From positions 1 to 62,681 of the forward strand of contig DAIQNX010000018.1 of the NCBI GenBank assembly GCA_036788195.1: a stretch of DNA of 62,681 bases. The letters run 5' to 3'. The notes beneath the pieces were generated by a model. That model worked only from the letters and a program-made list of their open reading frames with translations. It had not been told where the DNA came from and made no database searches. Positions 33,836-42,981 of the stretch are shown here, in pieces (within the stretch, counting starts at the first letter, position 1; each line of letters begins with the position of its first letter). The position numbers and the translations under genes are program-made. The stretch comes from CALFXN01 sp937957815 (lineage in GTDB: Bacteria > Synergistota > Synergistia > Synergistales > Aminobacteriaceae).

Positions 33836-35164
33836 TCAGTCGAGAAAGCGGACGAGTTCGCCGTGCAGGCACCAGTGATCCGCATCGACGATCTCCGCGA
33901 GCGCGAATCGTCCGAGATCCGCCTCGCACACGTCGCGAAGGATCACGACCTTATCGGTGTCGGTCCTTCCCTGAAAGGCGTTTCTCCCTTTCGGAGCCGG
34001 ACCGTCCAGAAGGATGCCGAACCGCTTCCCGATCAATCTCCTGTTGATATCGAGCGCGATGTCCCGCTGAATCGCGTTGATGACGTTCAGACGCCGATTC
34101 TTTTCTTCTTCCGGAAGCTGCTCCTTCATGCCCGCGGCGACGGTCCCGGTCCTCGGCGAATACGCGGCCGTATGGACGAGGTCGAACCGGAAGCGGCGAA
34201 GCGCGTCGACGGAGTCCTCGAAATCCTCGAGCGTCTCTCCCGGGAATCCGACGATCAGGTCGCTCGTTACGCCCGCGTCGGGGAATCGCTCGCGGATCAT
34301 TCCGATCGCGGACGCATACCGGTCGAGCGTGTACGAACGGTTCATAAGAGAAAGAATCCGGTCGCTTCCCGACTGGATAGGTAGATTGATCGAACGGCAG
34401 ATCTTCGGCGAACGCTCCATGACGTCGCAGATATCGCGCGTGAAATCCTTCGGGTGCGATGTCACGAAGCGAACCCGATCGATCCCGTCGATGGACGCGA
34501 CGTCGCGGAGGAGATCGGAAAAACGGTAGCCGTCGGGAAAATCGGATCCGTAGCTGTTCACGTTCTGCCCCAGCAGCGTGACTTCCCTGATCCCGGTCGC
34601 GACGAGCTGCCTCACCTCGTCCAGGATATCGTCGGGTTTCCGTGAAAGAAAACGACCGCGAACATACGGGACGATACAGTAGGTGCAGAAGTTGTCGCAC
34701 CCGTGCGCAATCGTCACGTGCGCCTTCCATCTGTTCTCCCGTTCGAGCGGGGGAACGCCGATCGCGTGGTACGTCCTCGTGTCGCCATCGCGCAGATCGA
34801 TGCGTTCGCTCCCGTCCAGAGCGCGAAGGAGCGCGTCCGGCAAAAGACCGATGCTTCGCGGCCCCGAAATGACGCATACCCAGGGAAATCGCCCGAGCAT
34901 GTCCTGTCCGACGTTTTGCGCGATACACCCCGTGACCGCCACGACGGGGCGATGGGTCCGCCTCCAGGTTTCCGAATAACGCCCGAGATCGCTCCAGATC
35001 TTGTGTTCGGCCTTGTCGCGAATACTGCATCCCGTATAGATCACGACATCCGCGGCCGTTTCCTCCGATTCTTCCCATCCGGAGCGAAGCAACGCCGTCC
35101 GGAGCGTATCAGCGTCGTAGACGTTCATCTGGCATCCGTACGTCTTGAGAGAGAAACGACTCAC
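33836..35164 (-). CDS. miaB: tRNA-2-methylthio-N6-dimethylallyladenosine synthase
   Basis: MiaB is a radical-SAM methylthiotransferase acting on i6A37 of tRNA. The 442-residue protein has the N-terminal UPF0004 domain with three cluster cysteines (TYGCQMNVYD, VIYTGCSIRDKAE, VAVTGCIAQ), the radical SAM motif CDNFCTYCIVPYVRGR (about residues 149-164) and a C-terminal TRAM domain. GTG at 35164 follows AGGAGG. It is the first gene of a minus-strand run that continues to gatB over about 12 kb. Confidence 0.95.
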   Translation of the reverse strand: MSRFSLKTYGCQMNVYDADTLRTALLRSGWEESEETAADVVIYTGCSIRDKAEHKIWSDLGRYSETWRRTHRPVVAVTGCIAQNVGQDMLGRFPWVCVISGPRSIGLLPDALLRALDGSERIDLRDGDTRTYHAIGVPPLERENRWKAHVTIAHGCDNFCTYCIVPYVRGRFLSRKPDDILDEVRQLVATGIREVTLLGQNVNSYGSDFPDGYRFSDLLRDVASIDGIDRVRFVTSHPKDFTRDICDVMERSPKICRSINLPIQSGSDRILSLMNRSYTLDRYASAIGMIRERFPDAGVTSDLIVGFPGETLEDFEDSVDALRRFRFDLVHTAAYSPRTGTVAAGMKEQLPEEEKNRRLNVINAIQRDIALDINRRLIGKRFGILLDGPAPKGRNAFQGRTDTDKVVILRDVCEADLGRFALAEIVDADHWCLHGELVRFLD

Positions 35165-35304
35165 TCTGTATCCTCCTGCATAACCCTGGTTCGCGGGATA
35201 GTGACATTCAAACTCAGATAATAACACGAATCCCTTCAGCGGTGATTTTCGTTCTCCCGAAGAGGTGTAGAATTAGAGCAAACGAATGCTACGGAGGTCC
35301 TGCG

Positions 35305-35796
35305 ATGAATCGTTTCCTGTTCTTTTCCGTAACGTGCCTCGCGCTCATATCGATATCCTCTCCGGCATGCGAGGCAATCGATCTGCCGGATATTCCCGGG
35401 TGGACCGCCCCGCCCGCGACGATCCTGCCGATCGACCCCGCTTCGAAAGACAAGGGAGCCTGGATCCGGCGGCGCTACGAGGCGACCTCGCCCGTCCGGC
35501 ATATCGATGTCCATCTCCTGACCGGGAGCGGACCGAACTCAGCGAAAGCAGGCACCGATTCCGTCGACGCGACCGGAACGCAATACTCCCGTTCCGACTT
35601 CCCCGTCGGTTTCGGCGCGACATATGATCGTACCCGCATCCTCGAACTCGAAGCCGTCGTGGAAGATTATCCATATGTCGGTGTAGCTCTGTCGCTCAGG
35701 GTATCCGGAAACGAGACGCTTGTTCTCGAAAGTGCGGGGGTAACGAGCGCGGACCTGATCCGTTTCGCGGGGGAGATTCTTCCTTCTCTCAGATAA
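35305..35796 (+). CDS. Unrecognised secreted protein
   Basis: I do not recognise a family. The 163-residue protein starts with a clear signal peptide (MNRFLFFSVTCLALISISS, cleaved probably after CEA at residue 24). The mature part is a compact alpha/beta domain: PGWTAPPATILPIDPASKDK, then alternating strands (HIDVHLLTG, TRILELEAVVEDYPYVGVAL), which could be a periplasmic or surface-associated binding domain. GGAGGT lies upstream of the ATG. It is followed by a strong terminator and stands alone between miaB and the convergent binding protein. Confidence 0.75.
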   Translation: MNRFLFFSVTCLALISISSPACEAIDLPDIPGWTAPPATILPIDPASKDKGAWIRRRYEATSPVRHIDVHLLTGSGPNSAKAGTDSVDATGTQYSRSDFPVGFGATYDRTRILELEAVVEDYPYVGVALSLRVSGNETLVLESAGVTSADLIRFAGEILPSLR

Positions 35797-35811
35797 CGAA
35801 CGAAAACAACG

Positions 35812-35859
35812 AACGGGGCCGGCAATCCGTTTCAGTGGACCGCCGGCCCCGTTTTTTTT
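35812..35859. terminator. Intrinsic terminator between the secreted unknown and the binding protein
   Basis: AACGGGGCCGGC / GCCGGCCCCGTT (18-base loop) is followed by eight T on the plus strand. On the minus strand the 3' side is CGTTGTTTTCG, so it probably works in both directions. Confidence 0.93.
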
Positions 35860-35866
35860 GTTGTCG

Positions 35867-36640
35867 TTACTTCGCCGAAGCCAGTTCCCACTTTTTTCCG
35901 AGCTTCTCGAGGAACCCTTCCTTCTTCAGTTCATCGAACGCTTTCTTCACCGCTTCCTGGAGTTTCGTATCTTCCTTGTTCATCGCGAGTGCCATTCCGG
36001 TCTTCGAGATCTGCTCGAGAAACGCGACTTTGAGCTTCCCGACGAAGTTTTTGTTGTTCTTGAGGTTATCCTCAGTCACCGTGCTATCGACGACGGCGAA
36101 GTCGGCTCTTCCGAGGAGCACCTCGAGCAGCGCATCATCCGTCTTGGAAAAACGCTTGATTTCCCTGACGCCCTTCACGGATGTGAGGAACGAGTCCTGA
36201 ATGGTCCCGGTCTGGACGGTTCCAATCCGTCCGGCGAGATCCTTCGTCGCCTTGATGTCCGCGTTTTCGGTCTTCACGACGATCGCGTCCGGCGTCGAGT
36301 AGTACGTCTCGGAAAACGCGACCTTCTTGGCTCGTTCCGCGGTCGCGCTCATCCCTGCCGCGATGATGTCAATCTTCTTTGTGAGCAGGGAAGGAATCAA
36401 GGAGTCGAACGCCGTGTCGACGATCTCGATCTTCTTGCCGAGCTTCGCTCCGACGGCGTTGATCAGATCGATGTCGAACCCGACTATCTCGTTCTTGTCG
36501 TTCCGGAACTCGAAGGGTCTGAATGTGGATTCAGTTCCGACACGAAGAACATCCCTGTCGAGTGCGGATTCGACAGCGCACGCGACGGAAGCGGAAAACA
36601 ACATTGAGACGAGAAAGACAGAGACCAAGAGTTTCCTCAT
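35867..36640 (-). CDS. Amino-acid ABC transporter substrate-binding protein
   Basis: The 257-residue protein is a family 3 extracellular solute-binding protein. It has an N-terminal signal peptide (MRKLLVSVFLVSMLFSASVA) and the typical LRVGTESTFRPFEFRNDKNE start of domain 1, followed by IDIIAAGMSATAERAKKVAF. The ligand-contact Arg in AERAKK and the Asp in DSTVTEDNL fit a polar amino-acid ligand. The ATG at 36640 is preceded by AGGAGGTG. No permease or ATPase gene is adjacent, so it is an orphan component whose partners are elsewhere. Confidence 0.93.
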   Translation of the reverse strand: MRKLLVSVFLVSMLFSASVACAVESALDRDVLRVGTESTFRPFEFRNDKNEIVGFDIDLINAVGAKLGKKIEIVDTAFDSLIPSLLTKKIDIIAAGMSATAERAKKVAFSETYYSTPDAIVVKTENADIKATKDLAGRIGTVQTGTIQDSFLTSVKGVREIKRFSKTDDALLEVLLGRADFAVVDSTVTEDNLKNNKNFVGKLKVAFLEQISKTGMALAMNKEDTKLQEAVKKAFDELKKEGFLEKLGKKWELASAK

Positions 36641-36742
36641 AATGCAGCGACACCTCCTATGAATTTCAATACATGTTCCATATATTTCGTAACTAAAGTT
36701 CCACAACGCGATCATTATACTCCGTCGGAAGGAGGTGTCAAG

Positions 36743-36770
36743 AAAAAAGGCCGCTCACCGAGCGGCCCGA
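36743..36770 (-). terminator. Terminator of the rubredoxin gene
   Basis: On the minus strand, GGCCGCTCGGTGAGCGGCC is followed by six T. It lies about 20 bases after the rubredoxin stop. Confidence 0.9.
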
Positions 36771-36787
36771 TCGTTTCCGATTCATTG

Positions 36788-36949
36788 CTATTCCTCAGGT
36801 TCGAACATATCCTTTCCAACCGCGCAAACGGGGCAAACCCATTCTTCGGGAAGGCTCTCAAAGGCCGTTCCGGCCTGAACGCCGGCTTCGGGATCCCCCT
36901 CGGCGGGATCGTAGACATACCCACACACGGTGCATACGTATTTCTTCAT
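36788..36949 (-). CDS. Rubredoxin
   Basis: The 53-residue protein is a one-iron electron carrier. It reads MKKYVCTVCGYVYDPAEGDP and then EEWVCPVCAVGKDMFEPEE: the two CxxC pairs (residues 6-9 and 39-42) are the four iron ligands, with the aromatic residues of the rubredoxin core in place. AGGGGGCG precedes the ATG. The gene is complete and followed by its own terminator. It probably serves oxygen or superoxide reduction, or general electron transfer, in this anaerobe. Confidence 0.97.
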   Translation of the reverse strand: MKKYVCTVCGYVYDPAEGDPEAGVQAGTAFESLPEEWVCPVCAVGKDMFEPEE

Positions 36950-36998
36950 CGTTCGAGTCGCCCCCTGTCTGTAGTCGTCGGGATTATTTCCGCGATGA

Positions 36999-38105
36999 TT
37001 ATACCACGTACATACGCCGCCCGAACCGTTCGGTCAGCAACTCGACTCCATCCTCCGTCACGAGATAGTCGTCCTCGATGCGCATTCCGCCGAAACCCTC
37101 GATGTAGATCCCGGGTTCGACGGTGACGACGTCGCCCTCGCGCAGCGTATCCGGTGAAACGGGCGAGAGTCTCGGCGACTCGTGAACTTCAAGCCCGAAA
37201 GCGTGTCCAAGCCCGTGGACGAAGAATTCCCCATACCCGGCTTCAGCGATGACGGCACGCGCGACGCGGTCGACCTCTCTTCCAGAGACGCCGGGGCGGA
37301 TCGAACGCACGGCTTCTTCATGCGCGCTGACGAGGACATCCTCGATCTCCCGAACCTTCGCCGGAGGTTCTCCGAGCGAAAAGTTCCTCGTTATATCGGA
37401 TACGTACCCGTCGACGCGGGCTCCGTAATCGACCGTCACCCATTCTCCCCTTGCGAAAGGCTTGCCGGTCGGGGCTCCGTGCGGCAAAACGCTTCTTTTT
37501 CCCGACGCGACGATAAAGCCGTGATCTCCCCAGCCCCCCTCCGCGCCTCCGCATCGGATCTCGTATTCGAGCGCCGCGGAAAATTCGAGTTCGGTCATTC
37601 CCTCGCGAACACGCGAGAGAACCCTCAGGTATGCATCGCGGGCGATATCGGCGGCCTTCCGGATACTCGCGATCTCTTCCGGATCCTTCTTCCGGCGTAG
37701 GGAGGGAACGAGTTCGCTCGCGTCGCTCCACGCTCGCGCGTCGTCTCTTTTCCGAAGATCCTCGAATTTCCGGACGCTGACGCGCTCCGCTTCGTATCCT
37801 ATCCGGCGTGCCCCCGTTTCCGAAAGGACGTCGACAAGGACATCCGTCAGGGTCCGCTGTCCGTGCAGACGGATATCGAAGGGAGACTGCTCCCCGGCCT
37901 GAGTAGAGTATCTCCCGTCCGTAATCAGGACGGCGTCCTTCCGGGTGATGACGATTCCCGCGCTGGAACCGCGGAACCCGGAAATGTAATACGCTCCCTC
38001 CCAGTTCGAACGTTCGACGACGAGAAGAACGCACGCATCCAGTCCCTCAGTCGCCATACGGGCGCGAAGAGCGCTGACGCGATTCCATACGGTCTCGTGA
38101 GTCAC
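36999..38105 (-). CDS. M24-family Xaa-Pro aminopeptidase-like protein
   Basis: The 368-residue protein has a creatinase-like N-terminal domain (residues 1-130) and an M24 metallopeptidase domain. Metal ligands are Asp residues in VTVDYGARVDGYVSDITRNF, His in FFVHGLGHAFGLEVHE and Glu in VVTVEPGIYIEGFGGMRIED. The GTG start at 38105 follows AGGAGG by nine bases and overlaps the stop of the upstream gene. It probably removes N-terminal residues before proline from peptides, fitting peptide and amino-acid catabolism. Confidence 0.93.
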   Translation of the reverse strand: MTHETVWNRVSALRARMATEGLDACVLLVVERSNWEGAYYISGFRGSSAGIVITRKDAVLITDGRYSTQAGEQSPFDIRLHGQRTLTDVLVDVLSETGARRIGYEAERVSVRKFEDLRKRDDARAWSDASELVPSLRRKKDPEEIASIRKAADIARDAYLRVLSRVREGMTELEFSAALEYEIRCGGAEGGWGDHGFIVASGKRSVLPHGAPTGKPFARGEWVTVDYGARVDGYVSDITRNFSLGEPPAKVREIEDVLVSAHEEAVRSIRPGVSGREVDRVARAVIAEAGYGEFFVHGLGHAFGLEVHESPRLSPVSPDTLREGDVVTVEPGIYIEGFGGMRIEDDYLVTEDGVELLTERFGRRMYVV

Positions 38106-39112
38106 GACTTCTTTCCTCCTTCGGGAACGGAGGCTTCGGGAAGCCCGATCGTTCGCCATAATTCTTCGCCTTCGACGAGAGGCGTCCCCTCACCTTTCGG
38201 AACGATGCGTCCGATACCCCGCGCCGGAACTCCCGCGTTCTTCAGGCGCTCCAGCGCGTCGCGTTCGCGCTCCGCAGGAACCACGGCGACGAGAACGCCC
38301 GATGAGATCATGCGGAAGACGTCGAATCCCAAGGAACGACGAACTCTGTCAGTCAACGGCGAGACCGGAAGACTGTCCATGTCGAGCAGAACGCCGGACT
38401 GTCCGAGCCTGCATATTTCGGCGAGACCGCCGAAAAGCCCCCCCTCGGTCGGATCGTGCATGAACCGCGCGATGTCACGGAGAACGCGCGCCTCCGGAAG
38501 AACGGAGATCTGATCCGTCCACGAACGGACCTCTTCGATTTCCTTTCCCGAAAGGATGTCTCTGAGGAGATCTGGGCGATCATGCGCCAGGATCGACATT
38601 CCCTCGAGAGCCACATGCTTCGTCGCGATGACGACATCGCCCTCCCGGATCCCGGTCGCATCGTAGAGAAACGATGTCGGTCCCAGTATCGTGCCCACGA
38701 GGACGGGGCGATCGTACATACGCGTCAGCTCCGTATGTCCTCCGACCACGGCCGCACCGATGCGCGAGCACGTTTCGGATATCTCGGCCATGACCGAGTC
38801 GATGAATCCGACCCCGAGGGCGACGGGGACGATGAGCGTCACGATCAGGTAAAGAGGGTCGCCCCCCTTGCACGCGATGTCGTTGGCGTTGATATGAACG
38901 AGCATCTTTCCCGCGCCTTCGGTCGCCCCGACGATCGGATCCGAGCTCACCGCAAGAAGGGGCGCGTTCCCCCAGCGGATGAGCGAAGCATCCTCCCCTA
39001 TCCCCGGACCGACGAGAACCTCCGGACGCACGGCGCCGCGATGCCGAAGAACCGCTTTCTCGAGAAGGTCCGGAGGAAGTTTCCCGATCAACGTGTTTTC
39101 GTCTCCGCGCAT
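38102..39112 (-). CDS. AIR-synthase-like (HypE/PurM-fold) ATP-binding protein
   Basis: The 336-residue protein has the PurM/HypE/SelD fold. VGPGIGEDASLIRWG (about residues 33-47) holds metal and nucleotide residues, then VHINANDIACKGGDPLYL, AAVVGGHTELTRM and FMHDPTEGGLFGGLAEICRL (about 220-240). The C-terminal Cys motif of true HypE is absent, as is the N-terminal catalytic Cys/Sec of SelD, so I call it AIR-synthase-like only. ATG at 39112 overlaps the queH end by 25 bases and its stop overlaps the peptidase start. The substrate is unknown. Confidence 0.85.
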   Translation of the reverse strand: MRGDENTLIGKLPPDLLEKAVLRHRGAVRPEVLVGPGIGEDASLIRWGNAPLLAVSSDPIVGATEGAGKMLVHINANDIACKGGDPLYLIVTLIVPVALGVGFIDSVMAEISETCSRIGAAVVGGHTELTRMYDRPVLVGTILGPTSFLYDATGIREGDVVIATKHVALEGMSILAHDRPDLLRDILSGKEIEEVRSWTDQISVLPEARVLRDIARFMHDPTEGGLFGGLAEICRLGQSGVLLDMDSLPVSPLTDRVRRSLGFDVFRMISSGVLVAVVPAERERDALERLKNAGVPARGIGRIVPKGEGTPLVEGEELWRTIGLPEASVPEGGKKS

Positions 39113-39660
39113 TTCCGCGTCTCTCCTCCCCTGAAACTGTACCTGCAGCCGCACCATATCTGGCGGTACAGTTTCAACTCCCCGCTGCGTTCGAGCGACT
39201 TTCGAAAACCGTCGCCCTTGCGGAACACCCGCGGTACCCATTCGAGTCCCGCGGAACGCGCCACGCGTTCGCCTATCCGGTTGATTCGGACGGGATCCTT
39301 GTGCGGACTGATCGTGAGCGTCGTGCACAGATATCCGCACCCCTCCGAAACAGCCGCCCGCGCGGCACACGACAGCTGTTCCCGAAAGCAGAGGGAACAC
39401 CGCCCTCCGCCTTCCGGCAGCGATTCATATCCTCGTACCGCCATGTCCCAGGACTCCGGATCGTATTCCGGGAAAAGAAGAGAATCGCCGCAAAGCGAAA
39501 AAACCGTTTCAACGACACTTCGCCGGAGGCGGTATTCGTCCTCCGGGTGGATGTTGCTTCCGTAGAAATACCCCACGACGTCGAAGCCCTCGCTGCGGAG
39601 CGAAGGGAGCGGTACGGTCGCGTCCGGACCGCAGCAGACGTGGAGAAGGAGTTTATTCAT
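39088..39660 (-). CDS. queH: Epoxyqueuosine reductase QueH
   Basis: QueH reduces epoxyqueuosine to queuosine in tRNA without cobalamin. The 190-residue protein has the DUF208 cysteine sets: LLHVCCGPDA near the N-terminus, GRCSLCFREQL (about residues 85-95) and YRQIWCGCRYS (about 165-175), which bind an iron-sulfur cluster and a second metal site. It starts as ATGA overlapping the transketolase stop. Confidence 0.93.
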   Translation of the reverse strand: MNKLLLHVCCGPDATVPLPSLRSEGFDVVGYFYGSNIHPEDEYRLRRSVVETVFSLCGDSLLFPEYDPESWDMAVRGYESLPEGGGRCSLCFREQLSCAARAAVSEGCGYLCTTLTISPHKDPVRINRIGERVARSAGLEWVPRVFRKGDGFRKSLERSGELKLYRQIWCGCRYSFRGGETRKCAETKTR

Positions 39661-41603
39661 CGCTCGCCGAGAAGGCGGCGCAGTTCTCCCGTGACTCCGG
39701 GGACATCGAGTCCCATGGAAGCGTACACGTCGGCCGCCGTACCGGACGCTCCGTACCGGAAGACGCCGAGGTTCGAGACGCGACAGGAAAGCCCGAGTTC
39801 CATCATGCGGGAGTTGATGAGGCTGCCCATGCCGCTCCGGACGTTGTGATCCTCGAGCGTCAGGATACGCCCCGTCGATGCCGCTTCGAGAAGCGCGTCG
39901 TCATCGGGTGCGAGAGGGCACGAGACGCTGTAGACGGCGACTGATTTTCCCTCGTTTCGCAGAATGTCCGCGGCCTGAATCGCGACATGCGCCATGGCGC
40001 CGAGGACGATAACGGCAGCGTCCGAACCGGAACGGACGCGGACGGCTCTGCCGTATTCGAAACGGTTCGTCGACGCAAACAGTGGACTGCCGTCTTCGGC
40101 CGCAATAACCGGAATTTTGCTTCGTCCCATCGCGATGCACACGTTGCACGGTTCCGACAAAGCCCAGCGAACGGCGCGGTCCGTCTGGTTCGGATCGACC
40201 GGAACGACGAGTTTCCATGCGAACATGTTCCGGAGAAGACCTATATAATCGATCGCCTGGTGCGTCATTCCGTCTTCGCCGACGTCGAGTCCGACATGCG
40301 TCAGGATGAGCTTGAGAGCCGTGTTGTTGATATCGTTCAGGCGCTGCTGGTTGTACACCTCGGAAAGTCCGAAGACACCGAAATCCGCCCAGACCGATAC
40401 CACTCCCGCAACGGAGGCCGCTCCGGCGGACGTCGCGACGGAATGCTCCTGAATCCCGCACTGCAGGAACCATTCCGGGCAGTTTTTCGCGAAAGAATCG
40501 GTTTTCACCGACCCCGACAGATCGCAGTCGAACACGAGGATCGGCGTCCTGCCCGGAACCCCGTAGTTCAGAATTCCCGTGTCGGCGAGCGCCTTTCCGA
40601 AGGCAGAGCGATTGTCGCTCCCGGCCACCGTTTCGAGCGTTCTTGGTTCTCCCGTTTCTATATTCGTTTCCGGAACGTGGACAGGCGGGAACGAGATCGG
40701 TTTGCGTTTCCGGGCTTCCTTTGCGGCATCGAGTTCGCCGGCTTCGAGCCCGAGTTCTTCCATGCCCGACCTGTACTGCTCGGATCCGGCGGCCTTGCCG
40801 TGATAGTCCGGAACTGCCTCCATGAAAGAGACTCCCCTGCCCATCACCGTGTTACAGAGGATCACCGTGGGTTTTCCGTCGGAAACCGCAAGGCGCAGGG
40901 AGCGGTAGAGATCTTCGGGAGAGTGCCCGTCGCAGTCGAGAACGGCCCAGTCGTCCGCCTCCCAGAGGCGTCTGATATCGGCCGGCATGACGTCTTCGGT
41001 TCTTCCCGATATCTGGATGTGATTGACGTCGACCAAGGCTGTGAGGCCGGCGAGCCCAAAACGCGAGGCGATCCTTCTCGCTTCGGCGACCTGTCCCTTC
41101 GTCTGTTCGCCGTCGCCCATGAGAACATAGACGCGTCCGGGAGAACGGCGGCGGCTCAGGGCCAGCGCGAACCCGACTCCGGCGGAGAGTCCCTGGCCGA
41201 GATTTCCGCTCCCCCAGTCGACCCCCGGAACGGAGCGCTCGACGTGTCCCTGGAAAGGACTGCCGCAGGCTCTGAAATGGGCCGTCGCTTCGGCGGGATC
41301 GAAGAAACCGAGCTCTCCGAGAATCGCGTAGGTCGCCGGAGACGTGTGCCCGTGGCTGACGACAACGTAATCCCTGTCCGGGTCGGACAGATTGTCGGGC
41401 GAGACGTTCGCGACCATGTAGGTCATAAGCGACATTTCAAGGCTGGAAAGGGATCCGGCGGGATGCCCGCTTCCCGCTCGCGTTGTCATCGTCAGAATAT
41501 GCCCGCGGCAGTGGTTCGCGGTCTCGCGGAACGCGCGAATCTGTTCGACCGATAGGGTATCGACGGGGAAATCCCGAAGTGAATGTATCTGGTCCTTCAT
41601 CAA
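39657..41603 (-). CDS. tkt: Transketolase
   Basis: The enzyme transfers two-carbon units between sugar phosphates in the non-oxidative pentose phosphate pathway. The 648-residue full-length protein has the N-terminal TPP domain (VVSHGHTSPATYAILGELGF, MGDGEQTKGQVAEARRIASR and LVDVNHIQISG), a Pyr domain starting near residue 330 with QCGIQEHSVATSAGAASVAG, and a C-terminal domain with TLEDHNVRSGMGSLI. TPP contact motif GDG is at about 172. Alternative ATGs lie at 41603 and 41600. Confidence 0.95.
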   Translation of the reverse strand: MMKDQIHSLRDFPVDTLSVEQIRAFRETANHCRGHILTMTTRAGSGHPAGSLSSLEMSLMTYMVANVSPDNLSDPDRDYVVVSHGHTSPATYAILGELGFFDPAEATAHFRACGSPFQGHVERSVPGVDWGSGNLGQGLSAGVGFALALSRRRSPGRVYVLMGDGEQTKGQVAEARRIASRFGLAGLTALVDVNHIQISGRTEDVMPADIRRLWEADDWAVLDCDGHSPEDLYRSLRLAVSDGKPTVILCNTVMGRGVSFMEAVPDYHGKAAGSEQYRSGMEELGLEAGELDAAKEARKRKPISFPPVHVPETNIETGEPRTLETVAGSDNRSAFGKALADTGILNYGVPGRTPILVFDCDLSGSVKTDSFAKNCPEWFLQCGIQEHSVATSAGAASVAGVVSVWADFGVFGLSEVYNQQRLNDINNTALKLILTHVGLDVGEDGMTHQAIDYIGLLRNMFAWKLVVPVDPNQTDRAVRWALSEPCNVCIAMGRSKIPVIAAEDGSPLFASTNRFEYGRAVRVRSGSDAAVIVLGAMAHVAIQAADILRNEGKSVAVYSVSCPLAPDDDALLEAASTGRILTLEDHNVRSGMGSLINSRMMELGLSCRVSNLGVFRYGASGTAADVYASMGLDVPGVTGELRRLLGER

Positions 41604-41668
41604 TCAGTTCTCCTTCCCGAAAATCGGTGCTCCCGTATTATAGCCGCTATTCGGTATTTCTCCGACCA

Positions 41669-41696
41669 CAAAAAAAGGCGGCTTCCGGCCGCCTCA
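41669..41696 (-). terminator. Intrinsic terminator of alr
   Basis: On the minus strand, AGGCGGCCGGAAGCCGCCT is followed by TTTTTT. It lies about 28 bases after the alr stop and separates alr from tkt. Confidence 0.93.
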
Positions 41697-41723
41697 ATAG
41701 CAAGTGGCGATGCGCGTCAGGAA

Positions 41724-42845
41724 CTAGATGTAAACCCTCGGAACCCTCTTCAGGAACATGATCGGGACTTCGTAGTTGATCGTTCCCCGAACCGCGGCGA
41801 TCTCCTCGGGGGTAATGACGTCGGCGCCCTGCCGGCCGACGAGGACGACTTCTTCCCCGACGTTCACATCCATTCCGGTAACGTTGATCATCGTCTGGTC
41901 CATACAGATATTCCCCGCCATCGGAACCCGCTTTCCCTTCACGAGAACGTCGACTTTCATCGAGAGAGAACGCGAATACCCATCCGCATAGCCGATCGGC
42001 AAGACGGCGATTTTCTCCGTCCCCCGCGTCATGTACCGCAACCCGTAACCGACGCCGCTCCGCTCCGGCAATTCACGAACGACCGCAATCGCCGTCTTCA
42101 CTTCGAAGGTCGGCTTGAGCTCGATCGGACGGACGCACTCACCCGACGGCCACATCCCGTAGAGAATGACTCCGGGGCGCACCGCGTCGAGAAATCTGTC
42201 CGGCATATTCTTCGATGTCAGAATCCCCGCGCTGTTGCACACATGCCTGAGCGGAATCCTGATACCTCTCGCCTCGAGCGTTCCGAGCGCCTGAAGATAT
42301 CTGCCATACTGCAATGCCGTGTAGTCCAGTCGGGATTCGTCAGCCGTCGCGAAATGAGTGAAGAGCCCTTCGATGCGGATTCCAGGCAAGCCGAGGAGCT
42401 CCTCCGCAACGGAAGCGATCTGTTCCGGAAGGAAGCCGATGCGTCCCATCCCCGTGTCCACCTTGATATGCACGATCGCGTTCTTTCCCTGCGCGACCGC
42501 GGCACGGCTCAGCTCCTTCGCGAAAGCCGTGTCCGTGCATGTCGCGGTGATATCCCTCCGGACATATTCTCCGGCCACATCGTACGGAGACGAGCCGAGA
42601 ACCAGGATCGGTTCGCCGATTCCCGCGTCCCGGAGCTCGATCGCCTCGTCGGGAGTGGCGACCGCGAAACGGCCGCAACCGGCTTCTATCAGCGCTCTCG
42701 CGACCCGGACGGCTCCGTGGCCGTAGGCGTCCGCCTTGATGACTGCGAAGATCTGCGGCTTCGGGCCGACAAACTTCCGAATCGCGGAGTAGTTGGCCTG
42801 TATGTTCGAGAGATTGACTTCCATACGCGTTGGTCGAAATGTCAT
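41724..42845 (-). CDS. alr: Alanine racemase
   Basis: The PLP enzyme makes D-alanine for peptidoglycan. The 373-residue protein has the PLP lysine in FAVIKADAYGHGAV (about residues 33-46), a fold-type III barrel and a C-terminal beta-domain with MAGNICMDQTMINVTG (about 311-326), where the catalytic tyrosine region follows RSGVGYGLRYMTRGT. ATG at 42845 follows AGGAGG. It lies between the symporter and tkt and may link amino-acid uptake with cell-wall synthesis. Confidence 0.96.
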   Translation of the reverse strand: MTFRPTRMEVNLSNIQANYSAIRKFVGPKPQIFAVIKADAYGHGAVRVARALIEAGCGRFAVATPDEAIELRDAGIGEPILVLGSSPYDVAGEYVRRDITATCTDTAFAKELSRAAVAQGKNAIVHIKVDTGMGRIGFLPEQIASVAEELLGLPGIRIEGLFTHFATADESRLDYTALQYGRYLQALGTLEARGIRIPLRHVCNSAGILTSKNMPDRFLDAVRPGVILYGMWPSGECVRPIELKPTFEVKTAIAVVRELPERSGVGYGLRYMTRGTEKIAVLPIGYADGYSRSLSMKVDVLVKGKRVPMAGNICMDQTMINVTGMDVNVGEEVVLVGRQGADVITPEEIAAVRGTINYEVPIMFLKRVPRVYI

Positions 42846-42865
42846 GTTTGGCCTCCTTGCAAAGT

Positions 42866-42900
42866 GAGAGGGGGGCGAGGTCTCCCTCCGCCCCCCTCTC
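42866..42900 (-). terminator. GC-rich hairpin between symporter and alr
   Basis: GAGAGGGGGGCG / CGCCCCCCTCTC is a perfect 12-base-pair stem with an 11-base loop, between the symporter stop (42982) and the alr ribosome-binding site. No U-tract follows, so it may stop transcription partly or attenuate alr. Confidence 0.55.
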
Positions 42901-42981
42901 CTGCCCGTTCGGAACAAGGGCGGATACCGGATTCCCTCCGAATCGGACAACCCGGGTGGATTCCACAGAGCTTTCTGTCTG

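Noticed and set aside
38102..39112. Selenophosphate synthetase SelD
   Set aside because: The N-terminal catalytic Cys/Sec motif of SelD is missing, although selenoproteins are present in the window.
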